Shown here: piece by piece, positions 1 to 12,000 of the stretch
How the letters are laid out: every line of letters begins with the position of its first letter
Numbering within the stretch: the first letter of the stretch is position 1
Assembly (NCBI GenBank): GCA_947471745.1
Contig: CANJKZ010000820.1
Coordinates: 689,501 to 753,500, forward strand
Origin: Closterium sp. Naga37s-1
Lineage: Eukaryota; Streptophyta; Zygnematophyceae; Desmidiales; Closteriaceae
Length of the DNA stretch: 64,000 bases
Direction: 5' to 3'
Notes under the pieces: model-generated
What the model was told of the DNA's origin: nothing
Database searches by the model: none
Seen by the model: the letters and a program-made list of their open reading frames with translations, nothing else
Position numbers and translations under genes: made by a program

Positions 1-3000
1 CGGCGCCAGTCCAGTGGGGCGGGCAGGGAGGTTCCTATCAGGCATGGCCGCAGCAGCAGGGGCGGCAGCTGCTGCTGTGGGCGGCAGAACCACAGGAGCA
101 GGCAGTCCGGGCACTAGAGGGGGAAGTCCAGGGGGATTGGGGCAAGAGAGAGTGGCCACAGCAGGAGCAGAGGCAGTGCCTGCGCTTGGGCTTGAAGGGT
201 TGGGGAGAGGGGGAGGGGAAGGAGGTGTGGGAGGAGCAGAAGCGGGAGGGGGTGCTGGGTTAGGAGCGGGTGCAGGGCTGGGTAGAGTGGGTTTGAGAGA
301 CGGCGAAGCGCCTGCTGCGATTGTTCCTGCTCCTGCTCCTGCTGCTGCTGCTGGTGGTGGTGGCACAGGAAGGGGAGGGGAGGAGCACGCAAGGCAGGAG
401 GGGGAGGACATGACCCACACGCAGAGGGGCCACATGGGGATCTTAAGCAACTGGCTCAGAAGGGCGTCTAGGTTCAGGGCGACAGGGGGAGAAGGGGCAC
501 AGGGAACCCAGGGCAGGCATGCAGGGGCAGGTGAAGCAGCAGGCGCAGAGGCAGCATGGGCAGACGTAGGGGTAGGTGCAGAGGCAGGAGGGGCAGGAGG
601 AGGGGAAGCAGCGGCAACAGCCATGCAGGCAGATTCGTTGGCAGCAACAGAGGCAGTAACTCTCTCTGCTGCGCACCCCCCCTCCGCCGCCCCCCCTCTC
701 TCCGCTGCTGCTGCTGGTGCCCTCAGTGCACGGAGCAGCCCCTGCTGGTGGGTGGGGCGGCAGCTGCTGTCGCTTCTGGAGGGGCTGCTACCGTTCCCTC
801 CCCCTCGGGTTGAACCAGGGGACTTGGCAGGAGACACGCCACAGGAGGGGGCTTGGGCAGAGGAATCTGCTGCAAGAGGGGCAAGAGAAGGGCCAGGGGC
901 AGTTTTGGGGGCAGGGGCAGTTTTAGGGGCGGGGGCAGGGGCGGGGGCAGTAGCAGGGGCGGGGGAACGCTGTATTACCATGGCTACGGAGGGGTGGGAG
1001 GCGAGTTCTATGTCAAAGGGGCCTGTGGGTGGGGCTGAGAGTGTGCTGGAGTGGCCAGTGGTGGAGTACGATGTGGCGCGGCAGGAGGTGTCGTTTCACC
1101 TGCCTCTGCACCGCATGCTCGCACTGCTCCTGCACTCCCTGCTGCGCCTCTCCTGCCCCGTGCCCGACCCACCAGGCGACGCACATGGGGACTCAGAGCA
1201 GAGGGTTGGGAACGAAGGGATGGTGGAGGGCTCACGGGATGCGAGGGAGGAGAGATGGAGGGAGAGAGAGGCGGCAGAGCTGTGCTTGCTGCGCCTGCTG
1301 CCCAGTAAGCTCCAGAGAGGAAGCTTCCTCGCAGCTGTGGCGGAGCACGGGCTGCGAGTGCAAGTGCTGTGCGCGCAGATATCAGCGGGAATGTGGAGGA
1401 GGAACGGGCAATCCATGGTCGCTCTCTGCGACCTCTACCACTCCGTGCACTGGTCAGTCGTTTCTGCCGCCTCTCTCTGTGCTCCTCCTCTCTCTCTCTG
1501 CCCCCCTCACCCTCTCTGTGCTCCTCCTCTCTCTGTGCTCCTCCTCTCTCTGTGCTCCTCCTCTCTCTGTGCTCCTCCTCTCTCTGTGCTCCTCCTCTCT
1601 CTGTGCTCCTCCTCTCTCTCTGTGCTCCTCCTCGCTCTCTCTGCCCCCCTCACTCCTCCCTCTGTGCTTTTGCCACCTCCCTCTCTGCGACCTCTACCGC
1701 TCCGTGCACTGGTCAGTCTAGTCATTGGTTGGTCGTTCTGGTCGTAAAACCCATGTCAGTCTCTTCATAGCCCCCGTCTCCACGTCACATGGCATCGCAT
1801 CGCATCGCATTGCATCGCATCACATCACATGCCATGGCATCATCATGTGTATCCCACAGGTGCGAGGACAGTCTGGAGTTGGGTCTCTTTCTCCTGCAGT
1901 GCACTGCCATCTCGGCTCCTCCTCACCCCTCTCAAGCTTCATATGACCGTCATACCCTCCCCCTGACCCCTCTTCCCATGCCATGCCATCCCAGGTGCGA
2001 GGACAGTCTGGAGTTGGGTCTCTTTCTCCTGCAGTGCACTGCCATCTCGGCTCCTCCTCACCCCTCTCAAGCTTCATATGACCGTCATACCCTCCCCCTG
2101 ACCCCTCTTCCCATGCCATGCCATGCCAGGTGTGAGGACAGCCTGGAGTTGGACCTCTTCCTGTTGCAGTGCACTGCTGTCTCGGCTCCTCCTGATGCCT
2201 TTGTGCGCCAGGTTGTAGCGCGCTACAGCCTCACCAGCTACTTCTCCCTCGCTGTGGGGACGGCATCAGAGTGAGTAAGCAGTAGAATGCAGTAGTGCAC
2301 TGCTGTCCCGTTTGGCCCCTCCTGACGCCTTTGTGCGCCAGGTTGTAGCGCGCTACAGCCTCACCAGCTACTTCTCCCTCGCTGTGGGGACGGCATCAGA
2401 GTGAGTAAGCAGTAGAATGCAGTAGTGCACTGCTGTCCCGTTTGGCCCCTCCTGACGCCTTTGTGCGCCAGGTTGTAGCGCGCTACAGCCTCACCAGCTA
2501 CTTCTCCCTCGCTGTGGGGACGGCATCAGAGTGAGTAAGCAGTAGAATGCAGTAGTGCACTGCTGTCCCGTTTGGCCCCTCCTGACGCCTTTGTGCGCCA
2601 GGTTGTAGCGCGCTACAGCCTCACCAGCTACTTCTCCCTCGCTGTGGGGACGGCATCAGAGTGAGTAAGCAGTAGAATGCAGTAGTGCACTGCTGTCCCG
2701 TTTGGCCCCTCCTGACGCCTTTGTGCGCCAGGTTGTAGCGCGCTACAGCCTCACCAGCTACTTCTCCCTCGCTGTGGGGACGGCATCAGAGTGAGTAAGC
2801 AGTAGAATGCAGTAGTGCACTGCTGTCCCGTTTGGCCCCTCCTGACGCCTTTGTGCGCCAGGTTGTAGCGCGCTACAGCCTCACCAGCTACTTCTCCCTC
2901 GCTGTGGGGACGGCATCAGAGTGAGTAAGCAGTAGAATGCAGTAGTGCACTGCTGTCCCGTTTGGCCCCTCCTGACGCCTTTGTGCGCCAGGTTGTAGCG

Positions 3001-6000
3001 CGCTACAGCCTCACCAGCTACTTCTCCCTCGCTGTGGGGACGGCATCAGAGTGAGTAAGCAGTAGAATGCAGTAGTGCACTGCTGTCCCGTTTGGCCCCT
3101 CCTGACGCCTTTGTGCGCCAGGTTGTAGCGCGCTACAGCCTCACCAGCTACTTCTCCCTCGCTGTGGGGACGGCATCAGAGTGAGTAAGCAGTAGAATGC
3201 AGTAGTGCACTGCTGTCCCGTTTGGCCCCTCCTGACGCCTTTGTGCGCCAGGTTGTAGCGCGCTACAGCCTCACCAGCTACTTCTCCCTCGCTGTGGGGA
3301 CGGCATCAGAGTGAGTAAGCAGTAGAATGCAGTAGTGCACTGCTGTCCCGTTTGGCCCCTCCTGACGCCTTTGTCCGCCAGGTTGTAGCGCGCTACAGCC
3401 TCACCTACTTTTCCCTCACTGTCGGCACTGCCTCAGAGTAAGCATTAGGTTCAATCCCATGCGCTACAGCCTTATAACCTACGTTTCGTTTCCCTCACTG
3501 TCCACACTGCCTCACAGAGTAGGCAGTAGGATTCCTGCACTGCACTGCCATCCTATTTTGCGAGTAGTTGCATCCCCTCCTTCCTCGTCTGCCCCATCTC
3601 CGAGTGATCCTTCCAGCCTCCGCCCCACCCACTTCCTCCACCCCTCTCCACTCTCTCCTCTCTCTTCCCCCAACCCATCACAACCCCCCCTCATCAGGTA
3701 CGAGCCTGCAGTGGCCCAGGACTGCATGGCCTTCCTCATCCGTCTCATCTCAGAGCGATCCTTTTCCGGCCTCCCCCCCACTGCGGCCCTCCGGAGGGAG
3801 GTAGTGCAGCGCCTAGCCATCGGCAACGCCACCCGCAGCAGCGTTGTCAAGTCCCTCCCCCCTCGCTTCGCCGAAAACCCCGCCATCCCCGCCGTTCTCG
3901 CTGCCGTTGCGGATTATTCCCGCCCCTCGGGAATGGAGCAAGGGCGATACTTACTTAAAAGAGACTGTTACAGGGAGCTGGATTTGTACTGCCTAAGATG
4001 GGCGCCTAGGGAGTTGCAGCGAGCGGAAGAGAGGTATGCGGAGGCGGTTAAGAGATCTGCGGTTGTGGAGCAGACGCCGAGATGGCGCGATCCTGTCCGT
4101 CCGTTGATGGGCCTGCGGGAGATTGCCACGTCAGCAGGCATGCATGATGTGGTGCTGTCGGTGGTGCTGCACGCGTGGTGGGATGAGGAGGGGAGAGAGA
4201 TGAGCTACAGAGAAGCCAGAGGCAGCAACGGTGCCAGCATTGGGAGTGGTGGTGGTGGTGGTGGTGGTGGCGGTGGTGGGAGTGGGAGTGGGAGTGCAGG
4301 GAGTGGGAGTGGGAATGGGAGTGGGTTGTCTCGTGCGCCTGATATTGTGCTGCATGCCGCGCTGCATCTGCTGGCATTGGCTCTTGACACTTGCGTGGCG
4401 TGGCAGGAAGCCGAGGAGAAGAAGGGGCGGGAAGGACAGAGAGGGCAGGGAGGAGACGAGGAAGAGCAGGGAGAGAAGGTGGGGAGAGAGGGTGGTGAGG
4501 AGGAGGGGATGCGGATGGATGTGGATGGGCGTGTGGGAGGGGATGCGAGCGGCGGTTGGAGTGAAGGAAGAGAAGCAAGAGGGGGAGGAGAAGGAAGGGA
4601 AGGAGAAGGAAGGGAAGGAGAAGGAACGGAAGGAGAAGGAAGGGAAGGAGAAGCGGGTTCAGGCTCAGGCATGGAAGTGGAAGGGGCGGACTGGATGGCT
4701 CGTGATGCACGTGGTCATGTTGACCATGCAGCTGTGCAGAAGAGACACTCCTGGCCACCGGCCCTCCTGTCCCGAGCATGCCAGCCGTTCGAAGCACGGT
4801 TACCAGACAACAGCAGCAGCGGCGGCAGCGGCAGCGGCAGTGGCAGCAGCAGCACGGCCGCGGGGCTGTTCGCCCTGCTGCCAGGAGCGACCCTCTCGAC
4901 CCTCTCGTCCTCTCACTGGTTCCGCGCGTCGCACGCTGCCCCGGTGTCCCTGCTTGCGCTCCTCGTGCGCCTCCTGCGGTGCTGGCAGCGCCAGGCAGGG
5001 ACGACGCACGGCACCGCTGCTGCTGCTGGTAGTGAAGGGATGGGGTTAGTGGCCAGGAATGAGAGTAGGGGGAGGGAAGGCGAGGAGGGTAGAAGCACAG
5101 CAGTTGGGGAGAGGTCGGGCGGGGCAGGAAGGGGAGGGGGAGGGGAGGGGCGGGCGGAGCTGCATGTTCTGGTGCTGCGGCTGCTTAAGCGTTTCGCTCA
5201 GCTAAGCGACGAGTGCAGGAGAGCTCTGGAGGTGCTTTGCCCGGAGGAGTTTGATAAGGGAAAGGGGAAGGCGGCGGCTGGAGGCCGCGGGGGAGGGGCT
5301 GGGGAAACGGGGGAGGCAGCAAAGGCAGCACGGGCAGGAGGAGCAGGGGGAGCAGGTGTGGGAATAGGAGGCAGAGAGATAGAGGTTGGAGAAAGTGAGA
5401 GGGGGAGTGGTGGTGGTGGCGGCAGTAGGGGTGGTGAGGAGAAGGGAGAGGGTGGGGTGTTGAGTGAAGCCGATGCAAAGAAGTCGTTTGCTCGGGCAAG
5501 ACAGCAGGCGTTGCTGGTACGTGCCTTTCATCAAAACACCCTTTTTTTAACACGAGTTGGAAGGAGGTGACTTATGAGTCAGCTCAAAAGAGCTGGCTTT
5601 TGAGTCAACCCAAGAGTCAGCTCGTTACAATGTTACAAACGCTGCTGGTTTGTGCCTTTCATTAAAAAACCATTTTATAACACGAGTTGGAAGGCTGGGA
5701 AAACAGCACCTCTTTTCTGTTACTATTACTGCGTACGAAAATGACCCAGACGTTTTATTGTTAAGAACCTTTCATTCTCCTCCTGCTTATCGTTTCTCTA
5801 CAACAAACAGGCAAAGATGCAGGCAGCGCAGCAAAGATTCGCAGCACCTCTTTTTTGCCATTATTACTGCGTACGAAAATGTCCCGGATTTCTTGCTGCT
5901 TATCGTTTCCCTACAACAAACAGGCAAAGATGCGGGCAGCGCAGCAAAGATTCGCAGCAAGCATGAATCAAGGCAAAGGAAAGGAGGGGGAGGAGGAAGA

Positions 6001-9000
6001 GGAGGAGGAGGAGGAGGAGGAAGAGGAAGAAGAGGAGGAGAAGAAGGGGAGGGTGGAGACAGGGGGGTGGGAGTATGGACGAGATGTAGACATGGGAGTG
6101 GGTGAGGAGGAGGGGGGGAGGAAGCGAGGGAAGAGGCGGAAGGGGAAGGCAGTGGTTGAGGAGGAGGCAGAGGAGGAGAGGGAGTGTGTGCTGTGTAGGG
6201 AGGGGGACAAGGGGGGAACTTCCTCTCCCCTCTGTCACATTGTTTTCTGTCAGGTGGGTGCTGGGCTCGTTGCTCTGTGTCAGTTGCTTCTTGGCTGTCT
6301 GTCTGGTGCTGCTCTGCTGTCTGTCAGGTGTTGCTCTATTGTCTGTCAGGTGGCGCGCCTGTGTTTGACTCGTAACTGTCTTGGAGCCTCCTCTCCCCTC
6401 CCATTTCGCCCATTCAAAACTCACCCCCTACCCCTCCCGTCTATCTGCAACCCTAACAGAAGTCTCGCCTCGTAGGTCTCTCCAGCCGTCCCTCCCCCAC
6501 CTGGCAGCATGGTGCTCGTCCCCCTGCTGCCCCCACTGTCCTGCCTGTTGCTTTTTAAGCCCCTTCCTCCCTTCTCCTATCCTGTCTACCTACCTGCGGA
6601 TAACCCCCATCAGAAGTCTCGTCTCGTGGGTCTCTCCAGCCGTCCCTCCCCCACCTGGCAACACGGTGCTCGCCCCCCTGCTGCCCCTGCTGCACCGCCT
6701 GCTACCTCCCGAGCTGCTGTGGCTGCCGCTCCCACAGCAGGTGTAGCAGGAGCAGGGGGGATTGGGGAAGGAAATACTGGGGCAGTCGCGACTGGGGCCG
6801 GGGGTACCGTAGGGCAGCAGCAGCAGCAGGGGTTGGGGCAAGCGGTGATTGTGCTGGGGGGAGCACGTGCAGCTGCTGCAGCTGGTGCCACTGGTGGGGA
6901 AACGGCAGGAGGAATGGGGACGGAGGCAGGGATAGGCACAGCTGCTGCTGCTGCTGCAGCACTGACAGGAGCAGCAGCAACAGGAGCAATGACAAACGGA
7001 GCAGCAGGAGCAGCTACGACAAACGGAGCAGCAGGAACAGCAGGAGCAGCAGGAGCAGCAGGAGCAGCAGGAGCAGCAACAACCACCACGGGGACGTGGG
7101 TGCAAGCCACAGAGTTTCTAGACTGGATCAGAGCGACCTTGCGCGAGGGGGGAGGGGGGCCTGTGACTGTACAGGGGCCCAGGGGAGAGTGGCAGGTGGA
7201 TGGGGAGGATTTGATGGATATCCTGCAGCAGGAGCTACCGGGGGAGGTGCGATTCACAACCACTATAGTCACAGGGGAGGGGTGGCCGGGTGTGGAAGGG
7301 GGTGGGGATGGGTTAGGAGTGGGGTTGGGGCCTGGTGGGGTTGGGGTGGGGGGAACGGGAAGGGGGGAGAGGGGAGAGGGGGATGCGGGAGGGGATGGTG
7401 CGGATGGGGGAAGGGATGAGGGGAGAGGGGAGGGGGCGAGGGACGAAGGTGGGAGAATGGGGCGGGATAGGGAAGGAGGGGAAATAGGGGTTGGAGAAAG
7501 AGAAGGGGCAACGACGGAAGTGGAGGAAGAGGAAGAGGATGAGGATGTGGAGGAGGAAGGAGAGGAAGATGGAGAGGAAGAGGGAGAGGAGGAGGAGGGG
7601 GAGGATGAGATGATGGACGGGCAGGGGCTGATGCTGCTGGGGGAGGAAGAGATGAGAGAAGTGGGGGGTGAAATGTTTTCAGATACGGATAATGACACTG
7701 GTGATGATGATGAGGAGGAGGATGGGAATGGTGCTGGTAATGGTGCTGGTAATGGTGCTGGTACGGGTGGGGATGGTGCTGGTGCTGGTGGGGATGGGGA
7801 TGGGGATGAGGTGATGCAAGATGCTGCGAGTCAGGGGTTGGAAGAGGATGGGGATGAGGGGCAGCAAGGGGGGGGGGGACCACCCGAGCAGCAAGATGGA
7901 CAGACCCAAGGGGTGCCGGGGACTGCAGCAGCAGCAGCACCACATGTGGAGCACGCAGGTGCAACAGCACCCGCGGCAGCAGCGGCAGCAGGGGCAGCAG
8001 CGGCAGCAGGGGCAGCAGGGGCAGCAGGGGCAGAAGGGGCAGCAGGGGCAGCAGGGGCAGCAGCAGTGGAGCAGGCAGGTGCAGGTGGCATGGGCACTCA
8101 TGGCATAACCACAGTGCCGCCCATTGCTGCAGTGCTGCCCGTTGCTGCAGTGTTGCCCGTTGCTGCAGTGCCGCGCGTTGCTGCAGTGCCGCCCGTTGCT
8201 GCAGTTGTGGGAGCAGGCACTGCCATTCCTGAAACCACAGCAGGAGCCACCGTACCGACAGGGAGAGCCGGAGCCACCGTACCGACAGGGGGAGGGCAGG
8301 GAAGTGGAGGGGAAGCACGAGCAGCGGCAGGGGGAGCGCGAGCAGGGGCAGGGGGAGCGCGAGCAGGGGCAGGGGGAGCGCGAGCAGGGGAGGGGGGAGC
8401 TGGCGCAGCCAGGGGGAGGTTGGATGCGGTGCAGGCTGCAGCAGGGGAGGTGTTTCGTGGGTTCTGGATGAACATTCCCCCCATCAGGCGCACTGCCAGG
8501 CTGAGGCGCAGGGGTATCTCGGGGAGGGCGGATCTGTTTGGGCAGGCAGGGGGAAGGGGGAGAGGAGTGGAGGAGAGGGAGAGTGGGGCGGTGGTGGGCG
8601 GGGGGATGGCGAGTGGGGTGTGTGTGAAGGGGTGTGGGCATGTGATACATCATTCGTGCATGGACCAGTACTTTTCAAGTCTCTACCAGAGGTGAGTGTG
8701 CTGTTACTAGCTGGGAGTGTGTCTTATCCAGGTGTGAAGGGGTGTGGGCATGTGATACATCATTCGTGCATGGACCAGTACTTCTCAAGTCTCTACCAGA
8801 GGTGAGTGTGCTGTTACTAGCTGGGAGTGTGTCTTATCCAGGTGTGAAGGGGTGTGGGCATGTGATACATCATTCGTGCATGGACCAGTACTTCTCAAGT
8901 CTCTACCAGAGGTGAGTGTGCTGTTACTAGCTGGGAGTGTGTCTTATCCAGGTGTGAAGGGGTGTGGGCATGTGATACATCATTCGTGCATGGACCAGTA

Positions 9001-12000
9001 CTTCTCAAGTCTCTACCAGAGGTGAGTGTGCTGTTACTAGCTGGGAGTGTGTCTTATCCAGGTGTGAAGGGGTGTGGGCATGTGATACATCATTCGTGCA
9101 TGGACCAGTACTTCTCAAGTCTCTACCAGAGGTGAGTGTGCTGTTACTAGCTGGGAGTGTGTCTTATCCAGGTGTGAAGGGGTGTGGGCATGTGATACAT
9201 CATTCGTGCATGGACCAGTACTTCTCAAGTCTCTACCAGCGGTGAGTGGGGTGTGTGTGTGAAGGGTTATGGTGTGGGCTGGGCATGTGATTCACCACTC
9301 GTGCATGGACCAGTACGTATTGAGTCTGTACCAGTACAACGATGAGTGGTTCCTTTTATGAGGGTCTCGCTGTGATGGACCCTGAACTTTGAGTCGACTC
9401 AAAAGTCGAGGTGGACATGGTAGATGATGAGGAGGAGAGGAAGAGAGCACGCCTTGCCGACTTTTGAGTCGACTCAAAAGTCAGAACGAATTGAGTCTGT
9501 ATCATTGATGAGTGGTTCCTCTTACGAGGGTCTCGTTGTGGTGGACCCTGAATCTGAGACATCTCAATCCCCACCTCTCCCAAGCTCTCCCCACCGCTTC
9601 CCACCCACCCACCTCTCCCCCCCGCTGTGGGCTCATGGCAGGTATCTGAGTGGTTCTTTCTATGAGGGATCGTCAGTGGTGGATCCTGAAGCGGTGAGTG
9701 GGTGGTGCATCTTGTCAGGCGATTGGTTCCAAACAATGTGAAGCAAAAATTAAAAGAGTTGCTGTTGAAGCTACAACTTAAGGCGAGCAATCGTTCCAAC
9801 CTCATGCATTTATCTTGTTGACTGCATTGGCCTTACCTTTCCTCCTCTCTGCCCCTCAATCACATCCTGCTTGTTTTATTCTTTCTCCCCTCCTGTCTCT
9901 GTCCTTCGCCCGCCCCACACCACACTACATCGCAGGGCGAGTTCCTGTGTCCCGTGTGCCGCCGTCTCGCCAACGCCACGCTCCCTCTGCTCCCATCTCG
10001 CTCCCCGCCTCTGCCCTCCCCACCGCTTCCCTCTCGTCCTCTCCCGGCTGCTATGCCCTCTCCTCCCCTCCTTGGGGTTCCCCTCTCCACCCCCCTTGCT
10101 GCACTCGCTGAATCCCAAGTACGGGTGCATGAAGCAGCGCAGACCGGGGCAGCAACAGCAGGAAGAGAGCTTGTAGTAGCAGCAGCAGAAGCAGCAGTGC
10201 CTAGAGTAGCAGCCGGAGAGACCAGAGAGCATGGGTCTGAAGGCATGTCAAGTGGAGCGTCTGGTTTGGCTGGTGTAGTGTGGAGAATAAGGGAGGCGGA
10301 GAGCAGGGTGAGAGAACGTAATCTCCGAGCCTGCATTGTTGCCGAACCTGCTGTCAGGTCCGGGGAAGGCAGGCTCGGCACCAGAGCTGCGTCAAGGAGA
10401 GATTCAAGTGGTGGGACCACCACGAGCAGCACTGAAGGTATTATTAGGGGGGGCTCCTCTTACCCTAGAGAAACAGGTACCGTGGTAACGGGTAATGCGG
10501 TAACTGGTAGCGCGGTAATTACCCCTCAAGACATGGTAACCAGACAGTCTCCACGTATGCAGGAGGCTATAGAGGCCACAGCCATGCGCATCTGCCAGGT
10601 GGCACGCTCCGATTCGTCGAGATTCCGCCACGTGGCGCTTGGTCGCGAGCTACAAGGCCTGCTGATCTGGCAGAGTTTGGAGTACACCGTCGCCTGCGCT
10701 GAGCTGGCAGGGCGAGGGGCACCACCTGGCTGTCCAGCTGGCAGAGTTGACACGTCAGCACAGTTCTGGGGGCTGGGGGAGACAGCAGCAGCAAGGATGA
10801 GGACAGGTGGCGCGATGTGGTTGACTACTGCTGAGGCAAGAGTTGCGGCATTGGCTGCTTGTGCGGAGGAGGAAGGGGGGAAGGGGGAGTGGATGGAGGG
10901 GAGGGCAGAGGGAGGGGGGAGTGGAAGTGCAAGCATTGGTGAGCGTGAGCAAGAGAGAGGTGGGTCAGGCAGTGCGATGCAAGTAGGGAGTGCAGGAGGT
11001 ATGGAGGTAGGAGGGGATACCAGCAGTAGTGGTCAATCGAGGGGTGAAGGAGGGAACAGCATAGGAAGAGAGGTGGGCGGTGGTGAGGAGAGGAGCAGGG
11101 ATGGTGAAGGGAGGAGTGGCGGTGGGGAGGAGAGAGGTAGCAGTGAGACGATGGACGAGGAGAGGAGACATCAGGAGTGGAGGAGGCAGCTTATAGAGAG
11201 GATGCAAGGGGGTTCGCAAGGGGGGGGAAGGAAGAGGAAGGCGGAGGGCACAGTAGGAGCACTGGCTCGCCTGGCAGTGGCGCAGGCGTCTCACAGCACA
11301 CATGCTGTCTTACTCAGGACACGTGGCATGCTGCTATTGGTGGACAGCTTGGCCCCTGGGACACCGTTGGAAGCAGCACAATCCGCACCTCTTGTTGCAG
11401 CCGTCCCTTCATCTGGTTCTCCCCACCCCTCCCACCCCTCCCATCCCTCCTCCTCCTCTGCTTCCACGTCCACCTCCCCACCTCCCTCTCTCCCCTCCTC
11501 CCTCACCACCGCCCCATCCCCATCCTCTCCCCTGGAGGAAAACGCCTTTCTCCGCCTCCTCGCCTCCCCCGCTCTCGTCCGTGACCCCTTCCTCTCCCTC
11601 TCCCGCCTCCTCTACTGCCTCCTGCCGCTGCCCCTTCCCCACCTCGCCTCGCCTTCCCACCCATCTCAACACACAGCTTCAGGTTCGATGCAGCACAGAG
11701 CATACAGTGAGGAGGGTACAGGGGGTGTGGTGAGGGATGCAGTGCATCTGGCATACACAGCAGCAGTGGCTCAAGCGCTGCTGCTTCTCGCCCCTGCTGC
11801 CATCCGCCTAGGCTTACTCCCCTCTCCTCTTCCTCTTGGCAGTGTTCTTAATCAGGCATCCTCAGGGCCTAATAGCGTTCCTGAGCCTGCCCCTGCTCTG
11901 CCGCCGTTCCTCTCGTCTCTGCTCGCTGCCATGCTGCATGCGCTAGCTGCTGGTTCCCCGCCGTCTACCCCAGCGACAGATGCTGCTGGTGCTGCTGCTA

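Noticed and set aside
4048-4797. 249-codon minus-strand ORF
   Set aside because: Antisense shadow of a GC-rich, Gly/Glu-coding PRT6 exon; His/Pro/Leu-rich with no domain.
7269-8653. Several minus-strand ORFs of 300-360 codons
   Set aside because: Antisense shadows of the Ala/Gly/Glu-rich PRT6 exon 6614-8691; they mirror its repeats.
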